From positions 47,887 through 111,886 of the forward strand of contig CAZVCC010000003.1 of assembly GCA_964626015.1 (NCBI GenBank): 64,000 nucleotides of DNA, written 5' to 3'. Shown here piece after piece: positions 25,501-34,060 of the stretch. This DNA comes from CAIKZJ01 sp964626015. GTDB lineage: Bacteria; Bacteroidota; Ignavibacteria; Tepidaquicellales; Tepidaquicellaceae. Under the pieces are notes generated by a model, which saw only the letters and a program-made list of their open reading frames with translations, was not told where the DNA came from and ran no database searches. The position numbers and the translations under genes are program-made. Every line of letters begins with the position of its first letter. Position 1 is the first letter of the stretch.

Positions 25501-26208
25501 ATGAAGTCACAAAAAGTCAAAAAGTATAAAGATAGTTCTTCTTCAAGGTATATATCGGTTTCAAAAAAAAGATATAACGAGTTGTTAAAAAGTGAAGAGG
25601 ATTTTAAAAAATTATCGCACAAAAGAGATTTAGAGATTGATACATTCAATAAAATTATTGAAAGACAAGAGAATGAAATTGGGAATTTAATAACTGAAAA
25701 AAGAGAGTTGCGAAATACCTATGAAGAATATATTAGTAGATTTGAGTCAACATATCAAAACATTGAAAAATTGGCTGTAGTAATTCAAGAGGAAGAAAAG
25801 AAAGAATTTAATATAAATACTAATGTTGGACTATATATAAATTTACATAACGAAGAATCATATTTGGATAATTATAAGATTGATTTATCACCAAAGGAAA
25901 GGAGGCTTCTTTATTATTTTGCATTAAACAACAAAGAACACGTTTTATTAGAAAAAATTTATAAGTTTGTGATTTATGATATTGATTTAAAAACTGGAAA
26001 AGAAAATAAAGAATTAAAAGACAGTAAAGGATATTTGTCTTATAATAATACTGCCGCAAAATATATAAACAGATTAAGAAAAGTATTAGAAAAAAATAAA
26101 CGAACTAAAATTCTTTACGATGGATTATTAACAAAAGGAGGAAAGGAATATATGTTTTCTTATAGGGGAAATATAAAACTTATTGATGAGGACGGAAAAC
26201 TGCAATAA
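25501..26208 (+). CDS. Coiled-coil protein with C-terminal winged-helix-like domain
   Basis: The 235-residue protein has a lysine-rich start, a coiled coil (about 35-95, EIGNLITEKRELRNTYEEY) and a C-terminal region (about 120-225) beginning LSPKERRLLYYFALN and containing AAKYINRLRKVLEKN and a final YMFSYRG beta-hairpin. This last part resembles the transcriptional-regulator C (OmpR-like) winged helix. It is probably a DNA-binding regulator of the element. It is divergent from the DUF5131 operon with a 65-bp shared promoter region containing several AAAAGTCAAA runs. Confidence 0.6.
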   Translation: MKSQKVKKYKDSSSSRYISVSKKRYNELLKSEEDFKKLSHKRDLEIDTFNKIIERQENEIGNLITEKRELRNTYEEYISRFESTYQNIEKLAVVIQEEEKKEFNINTNVGLYINLHNEESYLDNYKIDLSPKERRLLYYFALNNKEHVLLEKIYKFVIYDIDLKTGKENKELKDSKGYLSYNNTAAKYINRLRKVLEKNKRTKILYDGLLTKGGKEYMFSYRGNIKLIDEDGKLQ

Positions 26209-26314
26209 ATCAATTGTTATTTTTTGATAGTATCAAATTTACTTTTTTACTATTCCTATAAAACAATAATATTTTATAAACATTTATTTTCTATTTTTGT
26301 AGAAAATAAGTGCT

Positions 26315-26656
26315 TTGGAAATAAAGAACGGAACAATAACTACATACTGGAATAGACCTGTAAAAGTAAAATCCGAAATTACATACCTAAACGGAATGCT
26401 TCATGGCACTGCAAAATTTTACACTTCTGGGGGCTGGTTACATCAACAGGTTGAATATTTTGAAGATGAAGTCAAAAGCAGCACATTATTTTATCCTAAT
26501 GGAAAGATAAAATTATTTGAAAACTTTGAATATTTGGAAAGACACGGATTGTCACAGTGTTACGACCAAAACGGAAACCTCGTTGTTCAAGACAAATACG
26601 AACAGAACAAACTGAAAGAAAGAATTATATTCAGGTTGGGGGTAATAAATTTTTAA
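26315..26656 (+). CDS. MORN/YwqK-type repeat protein
   Basis: The 113-residue protein consists of repeats of the pattern (E)xxYxNGxLHGxxxxY..G, for example ITYLNGMLHGTAKFY and LFYPNGKIKLFENF. These are MORN-like variants found in YwqK-family proteins, some of which are annotated as toxin-antitoxin components. The start is assigned to a TTG at 26315; no ATG is available upstream in frame. It precedes the AAA+ ATPase gene by about 50 bp in the same direction. Confidence 0.6.
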   Translation: MEIKNGTITTYWNRPVKVKSEITYLNGMLHGTAKFYTSGGWLHQQVEYFEDEVKSSTLFYPNGKIKLFENFEYLERHGLSQCYDQNGNLVVQDKYEQNKLKERIIFRLGVINF

Positions 26657-26704
26657 TTGATTTGAACAATTTAAACAATGAGAAGAAAAAGAAAGAAGGA
26701 GTTT

Positions 26705-28021
26705 ATGAGTGTTGATGATAAATTGAATGATTTTGCCTTGTTGATGGCAAATGACGAAATAAAAGAGGAAAAGAAAATTAGTGTCGGCAATAAAAATATT
26801 TCTATTCCAATTTACCAAAAAAGAGTAGAGTTTTACGAATACGACTTTCTGAAATCGTATGTTTATTCGGTTCACACAGGAATACTGAGTGATACCGAAG
26901 TTGTAATCTTAACGCTTAATACTCCTGTTTCCGGCATTAATCAGGCACTAATGCCGCCTAATATCATTTTTAATGACGAAAACAATATTCCAAGTATTGG
27001 AAACGATACAGTCCATATTAACTTATATTATAAAAACTGTTCATATCAAGTAACTATATCTTGCATTTCTTCCGGTGATGGATTTCATATTCAAAATCAA
27101 TTTTTTATATCTGTTAGCGGAAATGAGGCAAAAGCAAATTTCTGTTCCGCTTTGGCAGATTACCTAATCAAACAAGCAGTCAAAAATTCCAGATTTAAAA
27201 ACAAAATATTAAAGTTGTTTTGGGATTATGAAAATCGTTTGATAATTACCGAATATGAAAAGAATGAGTTTAAGAATGAAAATTTTGAAAATCTATTTCT
27301 ACCAACTAAAATAAAATCAGAACTAATTAGATTTGTAGACAGCATAAAGTATTATAGCAAATTCAATAATTCAAATAAAATTAACCCTTCGCTTCGTTTT
27401 TTATGTTCAGGACCTCCGGGAACAGGGAAAACTAAAAGCATCCGGACTATAATAAATAATTGCTGTGGTAATACTACTATTATACTTCCGGAAGGAATGA
27501 TTAATTTTACAACTTTATTCTCCTTTGCGAACATATTTCCGAATTCACTGATTTGCATTGATGATATTGATTTGATATTCGGAGACCGATATCAGAATTA
27601 TTCCCCAAGCAATCTGATAGATTTTCTTACAACTATGGATGGTCTGGTGAAAAATTCTGTGTTCTTATTGGGTTCAACGAATGATAAGGAACTTGTTGAT
27701 AGTGCAGCACGGAGACCGGGTCGTTTTGATATGGTTTTAGATTTTAAAGAATTAGACAGACAAAATTATTCTGATATTATAAAGTCCAATACTGACGATA
27801 TGGATATTATTAGTCTTTTTGATTGTGATACTATTGAAATGTTTGGCAAGAAAAAACTTCCGGGCAGTTTTGTGGTTAATATTGTCAAACAATTAAAAAT
27901 AACAAAGGAACTATATCCAAACTCCAATCTGAAAGAATATTTGGATGGGTGTTTCAAATTCTCTTATGAAGGATTTTATAAGAACAATGCGAAAGAACAG
28001 GACAAACTTGGGTTCTTATAA
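26705..28021 (+). CDS. AAA+ ATPase (BCS1/proteasomal-ATPase-like AAA module)
   Basis: The ATG at 26705 directly follows GAAGGAGTTT; an upstream ATG at 26678 would add nine basic residues. The 438-residue protein has an N-terminal region of unknown fold (about 1-220) and one AAA module with Walker A GPPGTGKT, Walker B LICIDDID and a second region of homology with GSTND and RRPGRFD (arginine fingers). The RRPGRFD signature places it with classical AAA proteins rather than with ABC or STAND ATPases. It is likely a hexameric remodeller; its target may be the preceding MORN-like protein. Convergent with the RloC-like gene. Confidence 0.82.
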   Translation: MSVDDKLNDFALLMANDEIKEEKKISVGNKNISIPIYQKRVEFYEYDFLKSYVYSVHTGILSDTEVVILTLNTPVSGINQALMPPNIIFNDENNIPSIGNDTVHINLYYKNCSYQVTISCISSGDGFHIQNQFFISVSGNEAKANFCSALADYLIKQAVKNSRFKNKILKLFWDYENRLIITEYEKNEFKNENFENLFLPTKIKSELIRFVDSIKYYSKFNNSNKINPSLRFLCSGPPGTGKTKSIRTIINNCCGNTTIILPEGMINFTTLFSFANIFPNSLICIDDIDLIFGDRYQNYSPSNLIDFLTTMDGLVKNSVFLLGSTNDKELVDSAARRPGRFDMVLDFKELDRQNYSDIIKSNTDDMDIISLFDCDTIEMFGKKKLPGSFVVNIVKQLKITKELYPNSNLKEYLDGCFKFSYEGFYKNNAKEQDKLGFL

Positions 28022-28077
28022 AAGAATGTTTTAACTAAATAAGATATATAAAGGTTAATTATCATTTTCTGTTATTT

Positions 28078-30489
28078 CTATAATTTGTTATCAATTAAGT
28101 CCAATGTATCGTTGACAAAATTAGATAATTCAACAACAGTTATTGTATTTGGGTCAACTCCTAATATACTATAGTCAGGCATTGGCTCACCATGATGAGG
28201 TCTACAAGAAATTCCGTTTATTAAATTAAGTGTAGTTATAATTGATGTTCTGTTTACGTTATCTCTAAAAACAACATTTTGATTTATCAATTCGGTTATT
28301 AATCTACCTAATGTTTGATTGCTCGGAGGTAATACCACCAATTGTCTATAAAATTTGAAGCGTAAGTGTGCTTCAAGAACATTTCTTAATAAACCAAGGA
28401 CCCTTTCTTTATGATTTAAGTCTGGACTTACCAAGAAATTCTCCAACTCTTTAATATGTTTAAAGTAATTGTTTTCAACTAAAGTATCCAAATCCAATGG
28501 TTCAATAGAAGAAGATTTGGTAATGAAATTTTCTGTTATTCGTAAAGTCTTTTTATCTCCCTGTGCTGTTCCTTTCGTTAATTCATAAAGGAAAAATTCA
28601 TTGTGACTTAAAATAATTATTTGTTTTATTTTTGGAATTAAATCCTTTAAAATTTGCACAGTATACAATCTTCTGTTTTTATCAAAACTTGAAAGAGGGT
28701 CATCAAAGATTAATATCTTACTGGCTAAATTAGAATCAATATCTAATTTAGAAAGAAAAAAAGCCAATGCGATAGTGCTTTTATCTCCTTCACTTAAACA
28801 ATCTTTTGCACTATTTGGTTGGTTTGGGTCAAATGAAATATCAATTCCATCAATAGTCAATTTGTATTCAATTTTGCTTTGAATAGCCATACCACGTGGG
28901 GGAATATATACAATACTATCAATTTTAAATGGGGTTCTAAATATTGTATCTAAATAATAATTAATTTTTGTTTTATATAAACCAAAGAAAGTCGTTGCTG
29001 CGGCTTCTTGTTGTCTAATTAATAATGGATAATTATCTTCTAATGTTTTCAATCGTTGTTTTTCAGAAACTAATTGGCTGCATAAAGTATTTATAGAAGT
29101 TTCAAAACGTTTTTTTATTCTATTTAATCTATTTAATTCGTTTTGAGCATTACCAACACTTTGTATTCTGGAACGAAATGATTGAATAGATAAATTATAT
29201 GTATTAACAATCTGGTTATAATTATTAATATTATTATTTATTGTATTCAATTTCACTTTGAAATCTTTAATATAATCTGTTTCAAGAGTCAAAGATGGAT
29301 TTTGAAGTTTCTGCCTAATTAAATCTAAAACAGATTTAAAGTCTGATTTCAAGTTTTCTTCATCGTCAAAAATATTATAAGTTGGCGATATTGTAGTTTG
29401 AGGAAGATATGAAACCCAAGAAGATGTTCTTCCTGAGTTGGTAGTATTGTTATTATTAAGATTTTGAATTGTTGCCTCTAAGTTAAAACCTTGAACCAAT
29501 TCTAAATGAGATTGAAGCCTTAAAATTAAGGAGTTAAATTCTTCATTAAAATGTTGTGCATAAGCACTAATTATATCCAAATCTTGGTCTATTTTTTGTT
29601 TGCAAAAAGGACAATAAAGAGAAGTCGGAATATTAGATTCACCATCAGTGGATTTTTTCTTTAAATAAGAATATCCTTTCTGTAACCAATTTTCAGGACC
29701 TTCTACAGAATTTTCTTCTAAATCTGAACAATGATTTTTAAACAAAGTTTTTAGAGTCTCGTCTTGAATAGATTGTGAACTTATTTCCAAATCACTTGCA
29801 AGTGTATCAAAATCAATTCCAGAATTTATTAATGATAATTGCAAAAGTGGTTGTAGTGTTTGTATAACAGAATTAGCATTTGCGTTTGATAGAGCAGTTT
29901 CACCTTCCTGTATTAATTGGTCTATATTATTGGTTTGAGTATTTTGAATTGCCAAAAAAGAAGTTAACAAATCCGACGTTAAATCGTTTCCGACCTGTTG
30001 TATTATCTGCTGTTCTAAACTGGTAATGTTTTGTCTTGCAGTTGTTTTATCTGATTTGTTCTGTTCTATCTGCCTTTTAATGTTCACTCCTTGTGCCCCA
30101 ATAACAAATTGATGCAATTGTTTTCTGTGTTCATCATTAAAATCAAATCCTGAATATACATTGTCATTAACAAAATGGACATCAAATATTTCTATATCTG
30201 GCATGGGAGAATTCCAACCTGTAGAATGATTGAAAGTGTGAAATATATCTACTGAATTATTTCTTTCAACTATTCTTGCTGCTTGTTGCGTTGTTTGATT
30301 AGTAGATTTTCTACGAAAAATAATGTCATTCAAACCCAGAGTAAGAGACCTGAAGATTGATGTGAGTGTTGTTTTTCCACCCCCATTATCTCCGTAAAAA
30401 AGGGTGAGTTTCCTAAATGCCACATCTCCAGATGCTTGGTAATCTCTGAATTTACCTATAGAAACTAATTGCTCAATTTTATGTATCAT
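28078..30489 (-). CDS. RloC/PrrC-like SMC-type ATPase (AAA_13) with zinc hook
   Basis: The 803-residue protein has an N-terminal Walker A (GDNGGGKT, 33-40), long coiled-coil arms, a central CPFC zinc-hook-like motif (293-296), then an ABC signature LSEGDKST and Walker B IFDDPLSSFD. The C-terminal segment has an RxxxE motif (about Arg702, Glu706 in LRNVLEAHL) and histidines at about 765-766, the order of residues described for PrrC/RloC anticodon-nuclease (HEPN-related) domains. RloC proteins cleave tRNA after sensing DNA damage or phage. The spacing between Glu and His is longer than in PrrC, so nuclease activity is inferred, not shown. It is followed upstream by the DUF2130 gene with a 54-bp gap. 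Confidence 0.72.
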   Translation of the reverse strand: MIHKIEQLVSIGKFRDYQASGDVAFRKLTLFYGDNGGGKTTLTSIFRSLTLGLNDIIFRRKSTNQTTQQAARIVERNNSVDIFHTFNHSTGWNSPMPDIEIFDVHFVNDNVYSGFDFNDEHRKQLHQFVIGAQGVNIKRQIEQNKSDKTTARQNITSLEQQIIQQVGNDLTSDLLTSFLAIQNTQTNNIDQLIQEGETALSNANANSVIQTLQPLLQLSLINSGIDFDTLASDLEISSQSIQDETLKTLFKNHCSDLEENSVEGPENWLQKGYSYLKKKSTDGESNIPTSLYCPFCKQKIDQDLDIISAYAQHFNEEFNSLILRLQSHLELVQGFNLEATIQNLNNNNTTNSGRTSSWVSYLPQTTISPTYNIFDDEENLKSDFKSVLDLIRQKLQNPSLTLETDYIKDFKVKLNTINNNINNYNQIVNTYNLSIQSFRSRIQSVGNAQNELNRLNRIKKRFETSINTLCSQLVSEKQRLKTLEDNYPLLIRQQEAAATTFFGLYKTKINYYLDTIFRTPFKIDSIVYIPPRGMAIQSKIEYKLTIDGIDISFDPNQPNSAKDCLSEGDKSTIALAFFLSKLDIDSNLASKILIFDDPLSSFDKNRRLYTVQILKDLIPKIKQIIILSHNEFFLYELTKGTAQGDKKTLRITENFITKSSSIEPLDLDTLVENNYFKHIKELENFLVSPDLNHKERVLGLLRNVLEAHLRFKFYRQLVVLPPSNQTLGRLITELINQNVVFRDNVNRTSIITTLNLINGISCRPHHGEPMPDYSILGVDPNTITVVELSNFVNDTLDLIDNKL

Positions 30490-30543
30490 ACTATAATTAA
30501 AATTTAATGATTTTATAAGCAGATTTATTAAAATAGCAAGATA

Positions 30544-31809
30544 TTAATCGCTTATTTCTAAAATATTATCAGACGTTCCAATCTGTTTCAGTTCCGGAAT
30601 TGAACTTCCCGCAATACCTTTAATTGAACCTATAAAATGATTTGTATTTAATAATACTTTTTCAAGTTGCTTTTCACGTTCCTTCCATATTCTTTCCATC
30701 GCTCGTTTTTCTTTTGTATAACTATTATGTAAGTCCGTAAAACCCTCAATTATGGCACTGACCTGAAGCATAAATTCATTACTTGTTAGATAATCATATA
30801 GCATTTGCATCTTTTCACCTTTATTAGTCTGGGATAAATACGCTTCATTCAATTTTATTAGACTTTCACGTAGAACCAAAACCAATCCTTTAAAATCATT
30901 AAAGGAACAAATCCAGACCCCATCAATTTGTCCAATTTTATCAATTCCTTCCGGTAATGCTTCGGTAATAATGATGCAAATATCTGCTTTTGTTGAAACA
31001 GCGTCCGCTTTTAATTTTTTAATCCAATCCTGACTAAACGATTTAGTCCTTTTACTTTCATAAAGAATTGTTCCACATTCAATTCCCACTTTATTCCGAA
31101 CTCTCTGGATTACATCTGCACCCTTAACACCTTTAGGGACTTCTGAAATAATATCAAATGGGAACATTTTTGTTAATATTTCTTCAATAGCCAATTCCTG
31201 AATTTCACCTTGTAATTGCATAGAACCCTGTTCTGCTTTCCGTTTCATTTCTTCGGCAAGGTCTTTCTGGTCTTCAAGTTGCTTTTCAAGTTCTTTTATT
31301 TTCAGTGCAGATGCTTCGTCTGATTGTTTCTTAATTTTAAGTCTTTCTTCTTTTAATTTTTCCGAAAATTCCTGCTCTTTTTCAAGGGCAACTTTATCTT
31401 GGATTTCATCCTTTTCTCTTTTTAATCTTTCAATTTCTGCTTTGGTTTTGTTTAATTCTTTAACTTGATTTGATTTTTCACTTAATTCCTTTTGCAAAGA
31501 CTTAATCTGTTCTGCTGTTTCTTCTTTATATTTTTCTCCAATAGACTTTTCTATTTTCAATTTTTCAGATTGGAGTTTTGTTTTCACAGCATTGTCAATT
31601 TGCTGCTGAATAGTTTCTTTATCTTTTTCAAGTTTATCTTTTTCTGCTTGTAATTCATCCAACTTTTTTTGAAAATCTTTATCTTTTTTAGCATTCTTAT
31701 CATCAAAATCCTTTTTCAGTTGTTTTTCAACCTGATGGTAGAGAATTTCACTTACATTTATTTCGGTCCCACATTTAGGACAATTAATTGTAGTTTTATC
31801 TTTTTCCAT
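30544..31809 (-). CDS. DUF2130 coiled-coil nuclease-like protein
   Basis: The 421-residue protein opens with a CPKCGTEI zinc-knuckle half-site, then a long charged coiled coil (about 30-205), then the DUF2130 domain (about 215-400). Within that domain the segment GIECGTILYESKRTK carries an acidic-then-ExK pattern consistent with a PD-(D/E)xK nuclease fold. DUF2130 proteins are widespread and uncharacterised. Co-orientation and a 54-bp gap put it in one transcript with the RloC-like ATPase, and it would be transcribed first. Confidence 0.82.
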   Translation of the reverse strand: MEKDKTTINCPKCGTEINVSEILYHQVEKQLKKDFDDKNAKKDKDFQKKLDELQAEKDKLEKDKETIQQQIDNAVKTKLQSEKLKIEKSIGEKYKEETAEQIKSLQKELSEKSNQVKELNKTKAEIERLKREKDEIQDKVALEKEQEFSEKLKEERLKIKKQSDEASALKIKELEKQLEDQKDLAEEMKRKAEQGSMQLQGEIQELAIEEILTKMFPFDIISEVPKGVKGADVIQRVRNKVGIECGTILYESKRTKSFSQDWIKKLKADAVSTKADICIIITEALPEGIDKIGQIDGVWICSFNDFKGLVLVLRESLIKLNEAYLSQTNKGEKMQMLYDYLTSNEFMLQVSAIIEGFTDLHNSYTKEKRAMERIWKEREKQLEKVLLNTNHFIGSIKGIAGSSIPELKQIGTSDNILEISD

Positions 31810-31984
31810 ATTTTAAAAATTTGCTTATTAATTATACAAAAATACTAAAGCAAGTAGTCATTTATAAGTTTTAAATAAATCACCCCGATATAAAAGAAGA
31901 ATTCAAAGCATTGAAAAGATTACTTATTTCTCTTAAGTTTACTGAAACTTTAAAAAGGCATAAATATAAAAAGAGTTTGATAAG

Positions 31985-32035
31985 AAACCTATTAGGGTTG
32001 TTGGTATATGCCTACCATAAGTCCCTTTTAGGTTT
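31985..32035. terminator. Nested hairpin with T-tail
   Basis: AAACCTA (31985-31991) pairs with TAGGTTT (32029-32035); inside it AGGG pairs with CCCT and GGTA with TACC. On the plus strand it runs into TTTTAT. It lies in the otherwise empty right end of the element (31810-32254). It may be a plus-strand terminator or a small structured RNA. Confidence 0.5.
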
Positions 32036-32110
32036 TTTATTTTATTAATCTGGGAAGAAAGTTCTTTTATATATCCGATATTTGATGACTGAAAAGTGGC
32101 TTAAAAAAAT

Positions 32111-32130
32111 TACCCACTAAATTACCCATT
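32111..32130. promoter_or_regulatory. Right arm-type site candidate
   Basis: TACCCACTAAATTACCCATT differs from the left copy (3110-3129) at two positions, which swap the C and T variants of the two TACCCAYT units. It lies 121 bp inside the right core, against 60 bp on the left. Confidence 0.55.
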
Positions 32131-32155
32131 ACGACATGAAATAATTTGGGGTTTT

Positions 32156-32188
32156 ACAGGTAGCGAAGTTGGTAGAGCAATGACCTGA
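32156..32188 (+). pseudogene. Inverted relic of a tRNA-Phe 5' half
   Basis: The segment beginning ACAGGTAGCGAAGTTGG matches the 5' half of the intact tRNA-Phe (acceptor end, D arm and start of the anticodon arm) at 28 of 33 positions, but on the opposite strand. The D stem is broken and no T arm follows. It is probably a decayed tRNA fragment captured by the element. Confidence 0.6.
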
Positions 32189-32227
32189 GCCAAACAAAAG
32201 GTTTAAAATCCGTTTAGAAATGCAAAA

Positions 32228-32245
32228 GGGAAGCGAATGCTTCCC
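32228..32245 (-). terminator. Intrinsic terminator of tRNA-Phe
   Basis: GGGAAGC / GCTTCCC with a 4-base loop is followed on the minus strand by TTTTGCA, 10 bp past the tRNA 3' end. It lies inside the element, so the element supplies the new 3' end and the terminator of the host tRNA gene. Confidence 0.75.
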
Positions 32246-32250
32246 TAAAG

Positions 32251-32297
32251 AAAGTGGACAGGGCCGGAATCGAACCGGCGACACACGGCTTTTCAGG
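32251..32297. repeat. Right attachment-site core (47-bp direct repeat)
   Basis: Identical to 3004-3050. It extends from just past the tRNA 3' end into the anticodon loop, so the inserted element restores a complete tRNA-Phe. Confidence 0.92.
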
Positions 32298-32327
32298 CCG
32301 TTGCTCTACCTACTGAGCTACCTGTCC
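32255..32327 (-). tRNA. tRNA-Phe (GAA)
   Basis: The 73-nt minus-strand gene folds as a standard cloverleaf: acceptor GGACAGG/CCTGTCC, D stem GCTC/GAGC, anticodon stem ACGGC/GCCGT around CTGAAAA (anticodon GAA), T stem GCCGG/CCGGC with loop TTCGATT, and discriminator A. CCA is not encoded. Its 3' part lies within the element's attachment core and is a perfect match to the displaced chromosomal copy. Confidence 0.97.
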
Positions 32328-32404
32328 TCGATAATTGAATTGCAAATATATTAATTTAAGGGCTTAAAATAAAGTAATAAAAACGTGATTTTAAAAACAC
32401 GAAT

Positions 32405-33034
32405 TTAAATCCAATGTACTAATTTTTCTAAAGAACGTCTCACTTTCTTTGCTTTTGCAAGAAGATCGCTTTCTGCATCACGGTATCCCAAGCCTAACAA
32501 AGCGGTGCTTCTTAAGCCTTTCTCCCTTAGATTAAGTATTTTATCAACTTCATCAGGAAGAAATCCTTCTATAGGAATTGAATCGACCTGCTCAAGAGCT
32601 GCCGCAACTATAGCTGTTCCAAGCGTTAAGTAAGTCTGTCTCTTTGCCCATTCATACTTTTCGCTTGAGGTTCGACTTTCCACAAATTTCATTATGTGGT
32701 GCTTTAATTTATCAAGCTTATCAACACTGACATTTCTTTCATCCGCAACAAAATTCAGGTAATCCTGAACATGTTTTTCTGTAACATCACTCCATGCGGC
32801 AAAAACCAGAAGGTGCGAACATTCTGTAACCTGTGGTTGGTCGAATGCAGCTTTTCTGATTTTCTCTTTTATATCTGCTTTTTCGGTCACGAAAATATTA
32901 TATGGCTGCAATCCATATGCCGACGGCGAGAGCCTTATCGCTTCAAGAATCCTATTGATCTGCTCTTTCGGAACTTTATCATTGTTCATTCTTTTCACGG
33001 CATATCGCCAGTTTAGTGCGTCGAGTAACAGCAT
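32405..33034 (-). CDS. Nitroreductase-family NAD(P)H-dependent oxidoreductase
   Basis: The 209-residue protein starts LNWRYAVKRMNNDKVP and contains LSPSAYGLQPYNIFV, the FMN-binding N-terminal signature of nitroreductases, and a C-terminal ALLGLGYRD..DL..KKVRRSLEKLV. Enzymes of this family reduce nitro groups, quinones or related substrates with FMN and NAD(P)H. It is the first chromosomal gene beyond the element's right end and lies just upstream of tRNA-Phe on the same strand. Confidence 0.9.
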   Translation of the reverse strand: MLLLDALNWRYAVKRMNNDKVPKEQINRILEAIRLSPSAYGLQPYNIFVTEKADIKEKIRKAAFDQPQVTECSHLLVFAAWSDVTEKHVQDYLNFVADERNVSVDKLDKLKHHIMKFVESRTSSEKYEWAKRQTYLTLGTAIVAAALEQVDSIPIEGFLPDEVDKILNLREKGLRSTALLGLGYRDAESDLLAKAKKVRRSLEKLVHWI

Positions 33035-33222
33035 TTATTGTAATCCTCTTTTTAATTTTAATTTAACGTCAGTGAAACAACCTTATTTAGAGCGATTTAA
33101 AGAAGCAGCAACCAACACAAGAAAGGTAAAATATAATAATTATTCTATAAAATCAGGTCATGAATTTTTAATGTTTTATTATTAATTAATTTTGCTTAGT
33201 TTTTAGCAATCAATATACTAAC

Positions 33223-34017
33223 ATGAAAATTCTTCTTGATCTGCCGTTTATTGTTTCTATTTTAATTCTTTCTGCTATTAGCATATCGGCTTTTCTTTTA
33301 ATCGAAAAGCTTATAATTAAAAGAGTCCAGCAAGAAATTCTTTTTGAAAATCATACAGTAAGCGGATTTATTTATAATGCGGTGTGTGTTGTATATGCCG
33401 TTCTGATTGCCTTCGTTGTTTTTGTCATTTGGACAGACCTTGAAAATACTGACACAAAAATCGAAGGAGAGGCGAATAACCTCCTGAATCTGTACTATGA
33501 TGCTTATGCATATCCTGATTCCATCAGAAAGGAAATTCAATCAACGATCCGCGAGTACACAAAAGAGGTAACACAGGACGAATGGAAAAGTCTGGCTGAA
33601 GGTCGTGCCGACCAGGAAGCACAGAAATTGTTTATTAAACTGAATCGTATATTTCTTTCTATTAAAGCTGAACAAGTAGCAAATACGGAGGTTCTTTCAC
33701 AGTCACTTGATAATATGAAGGAGGTTAGGGAGTTCAGGAGGCATCGAATTTTAAGCAGCAAGCAGAACATGCCGGGTATTTTATGGCTGGTTTTGATATT
33801 GTCAGCAGTTATTATTGTAGCATTTACGTATCTTTTCAGCGTGAAGGAAGTATGGCAAAACAATGTTATGACAGCTTTTCTTGTCTTTGTGAATGTTCTT
33901 GTCCTGTATTTAATTTATGTACTTGATAATCCGTTTAAGGGCTATGATGCCATAAAGCCTGACGCATTTCAGCCTCTGATTGATATTATTACAAGAACAG
34001 CGAATAAGACACCTTAG
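33223..34017 (+). CDS. DUF4239 (bestrophin-like) membrane protein
   Basis: The 264-residue protein has two N-terminal transmembrane helices (about 8-28 and 50-72), then a soluble helical segment with EGEANNLLNLYYDAYAYP, and two C-terminal helices (about 188-208 and 212-232). This is the DUF4239 pattern, related to bestrophin-like channels. A channel role is only inferred from family naming. It reads away from the nitroreductase. Confidence 0.75.
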   Translation: MKILLDLPFIVSILILSAISISAFLLIEKLIIKRVQQEILFENHTVSGFIYNAVCVVYAVLIAFVVFVIWTDLENTDTKIEGEANNLLNLYYDAYAYPDSIRKEIQSTIREYTKEVTQDEWKSLAEGRADQEAQKLFIKLNRIFLSIKAEQVANTEVLSQSLDNMKEVREFRRHRILSSKQNMPGILWLVLILSAVIIVAFTYLFSVKEVWQNNVMTAFLVFVNVLVLYLIYVLDNPFKGYDAIKPDAFQPLIDIITRTANKTP

Positions 34018-34060
34018 TAGTTTATAATGAGTGTAAAAATTTTTATTAATATTACGACTT

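Larger units (their letters stand above)
3004..32297. mobile_element. 29-kb tRNA-Phe integrative element (defence island)
   Basis: The element is bounded by an identical 47-bp sequence at 3004-3050 and 32251-32297, which contains the 3' part of tRNA-Phe from the anticodon loop onward. A tyrosine recombinase gene starts 135 bp inside the left end. Near-identical 20-bp arm-like sites lie just inside each end. Internal sequence is clearly more AT-rich than the flanks, and the cargo is phage-like and defence genes. No relaxase, type IV secretion, capsid or terminase genes are recognisable, so it is most likely a non-conjugative genomic island or a mobilisable/satellite element rather than an intact ICE or prophage. 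Confidence 0.9.

Noticed and set aside
3004..32297. Intact prophage
   Set aside because: No terminase, portal, capsid or tail genes can be recognised despite some phage-like accessory genes.
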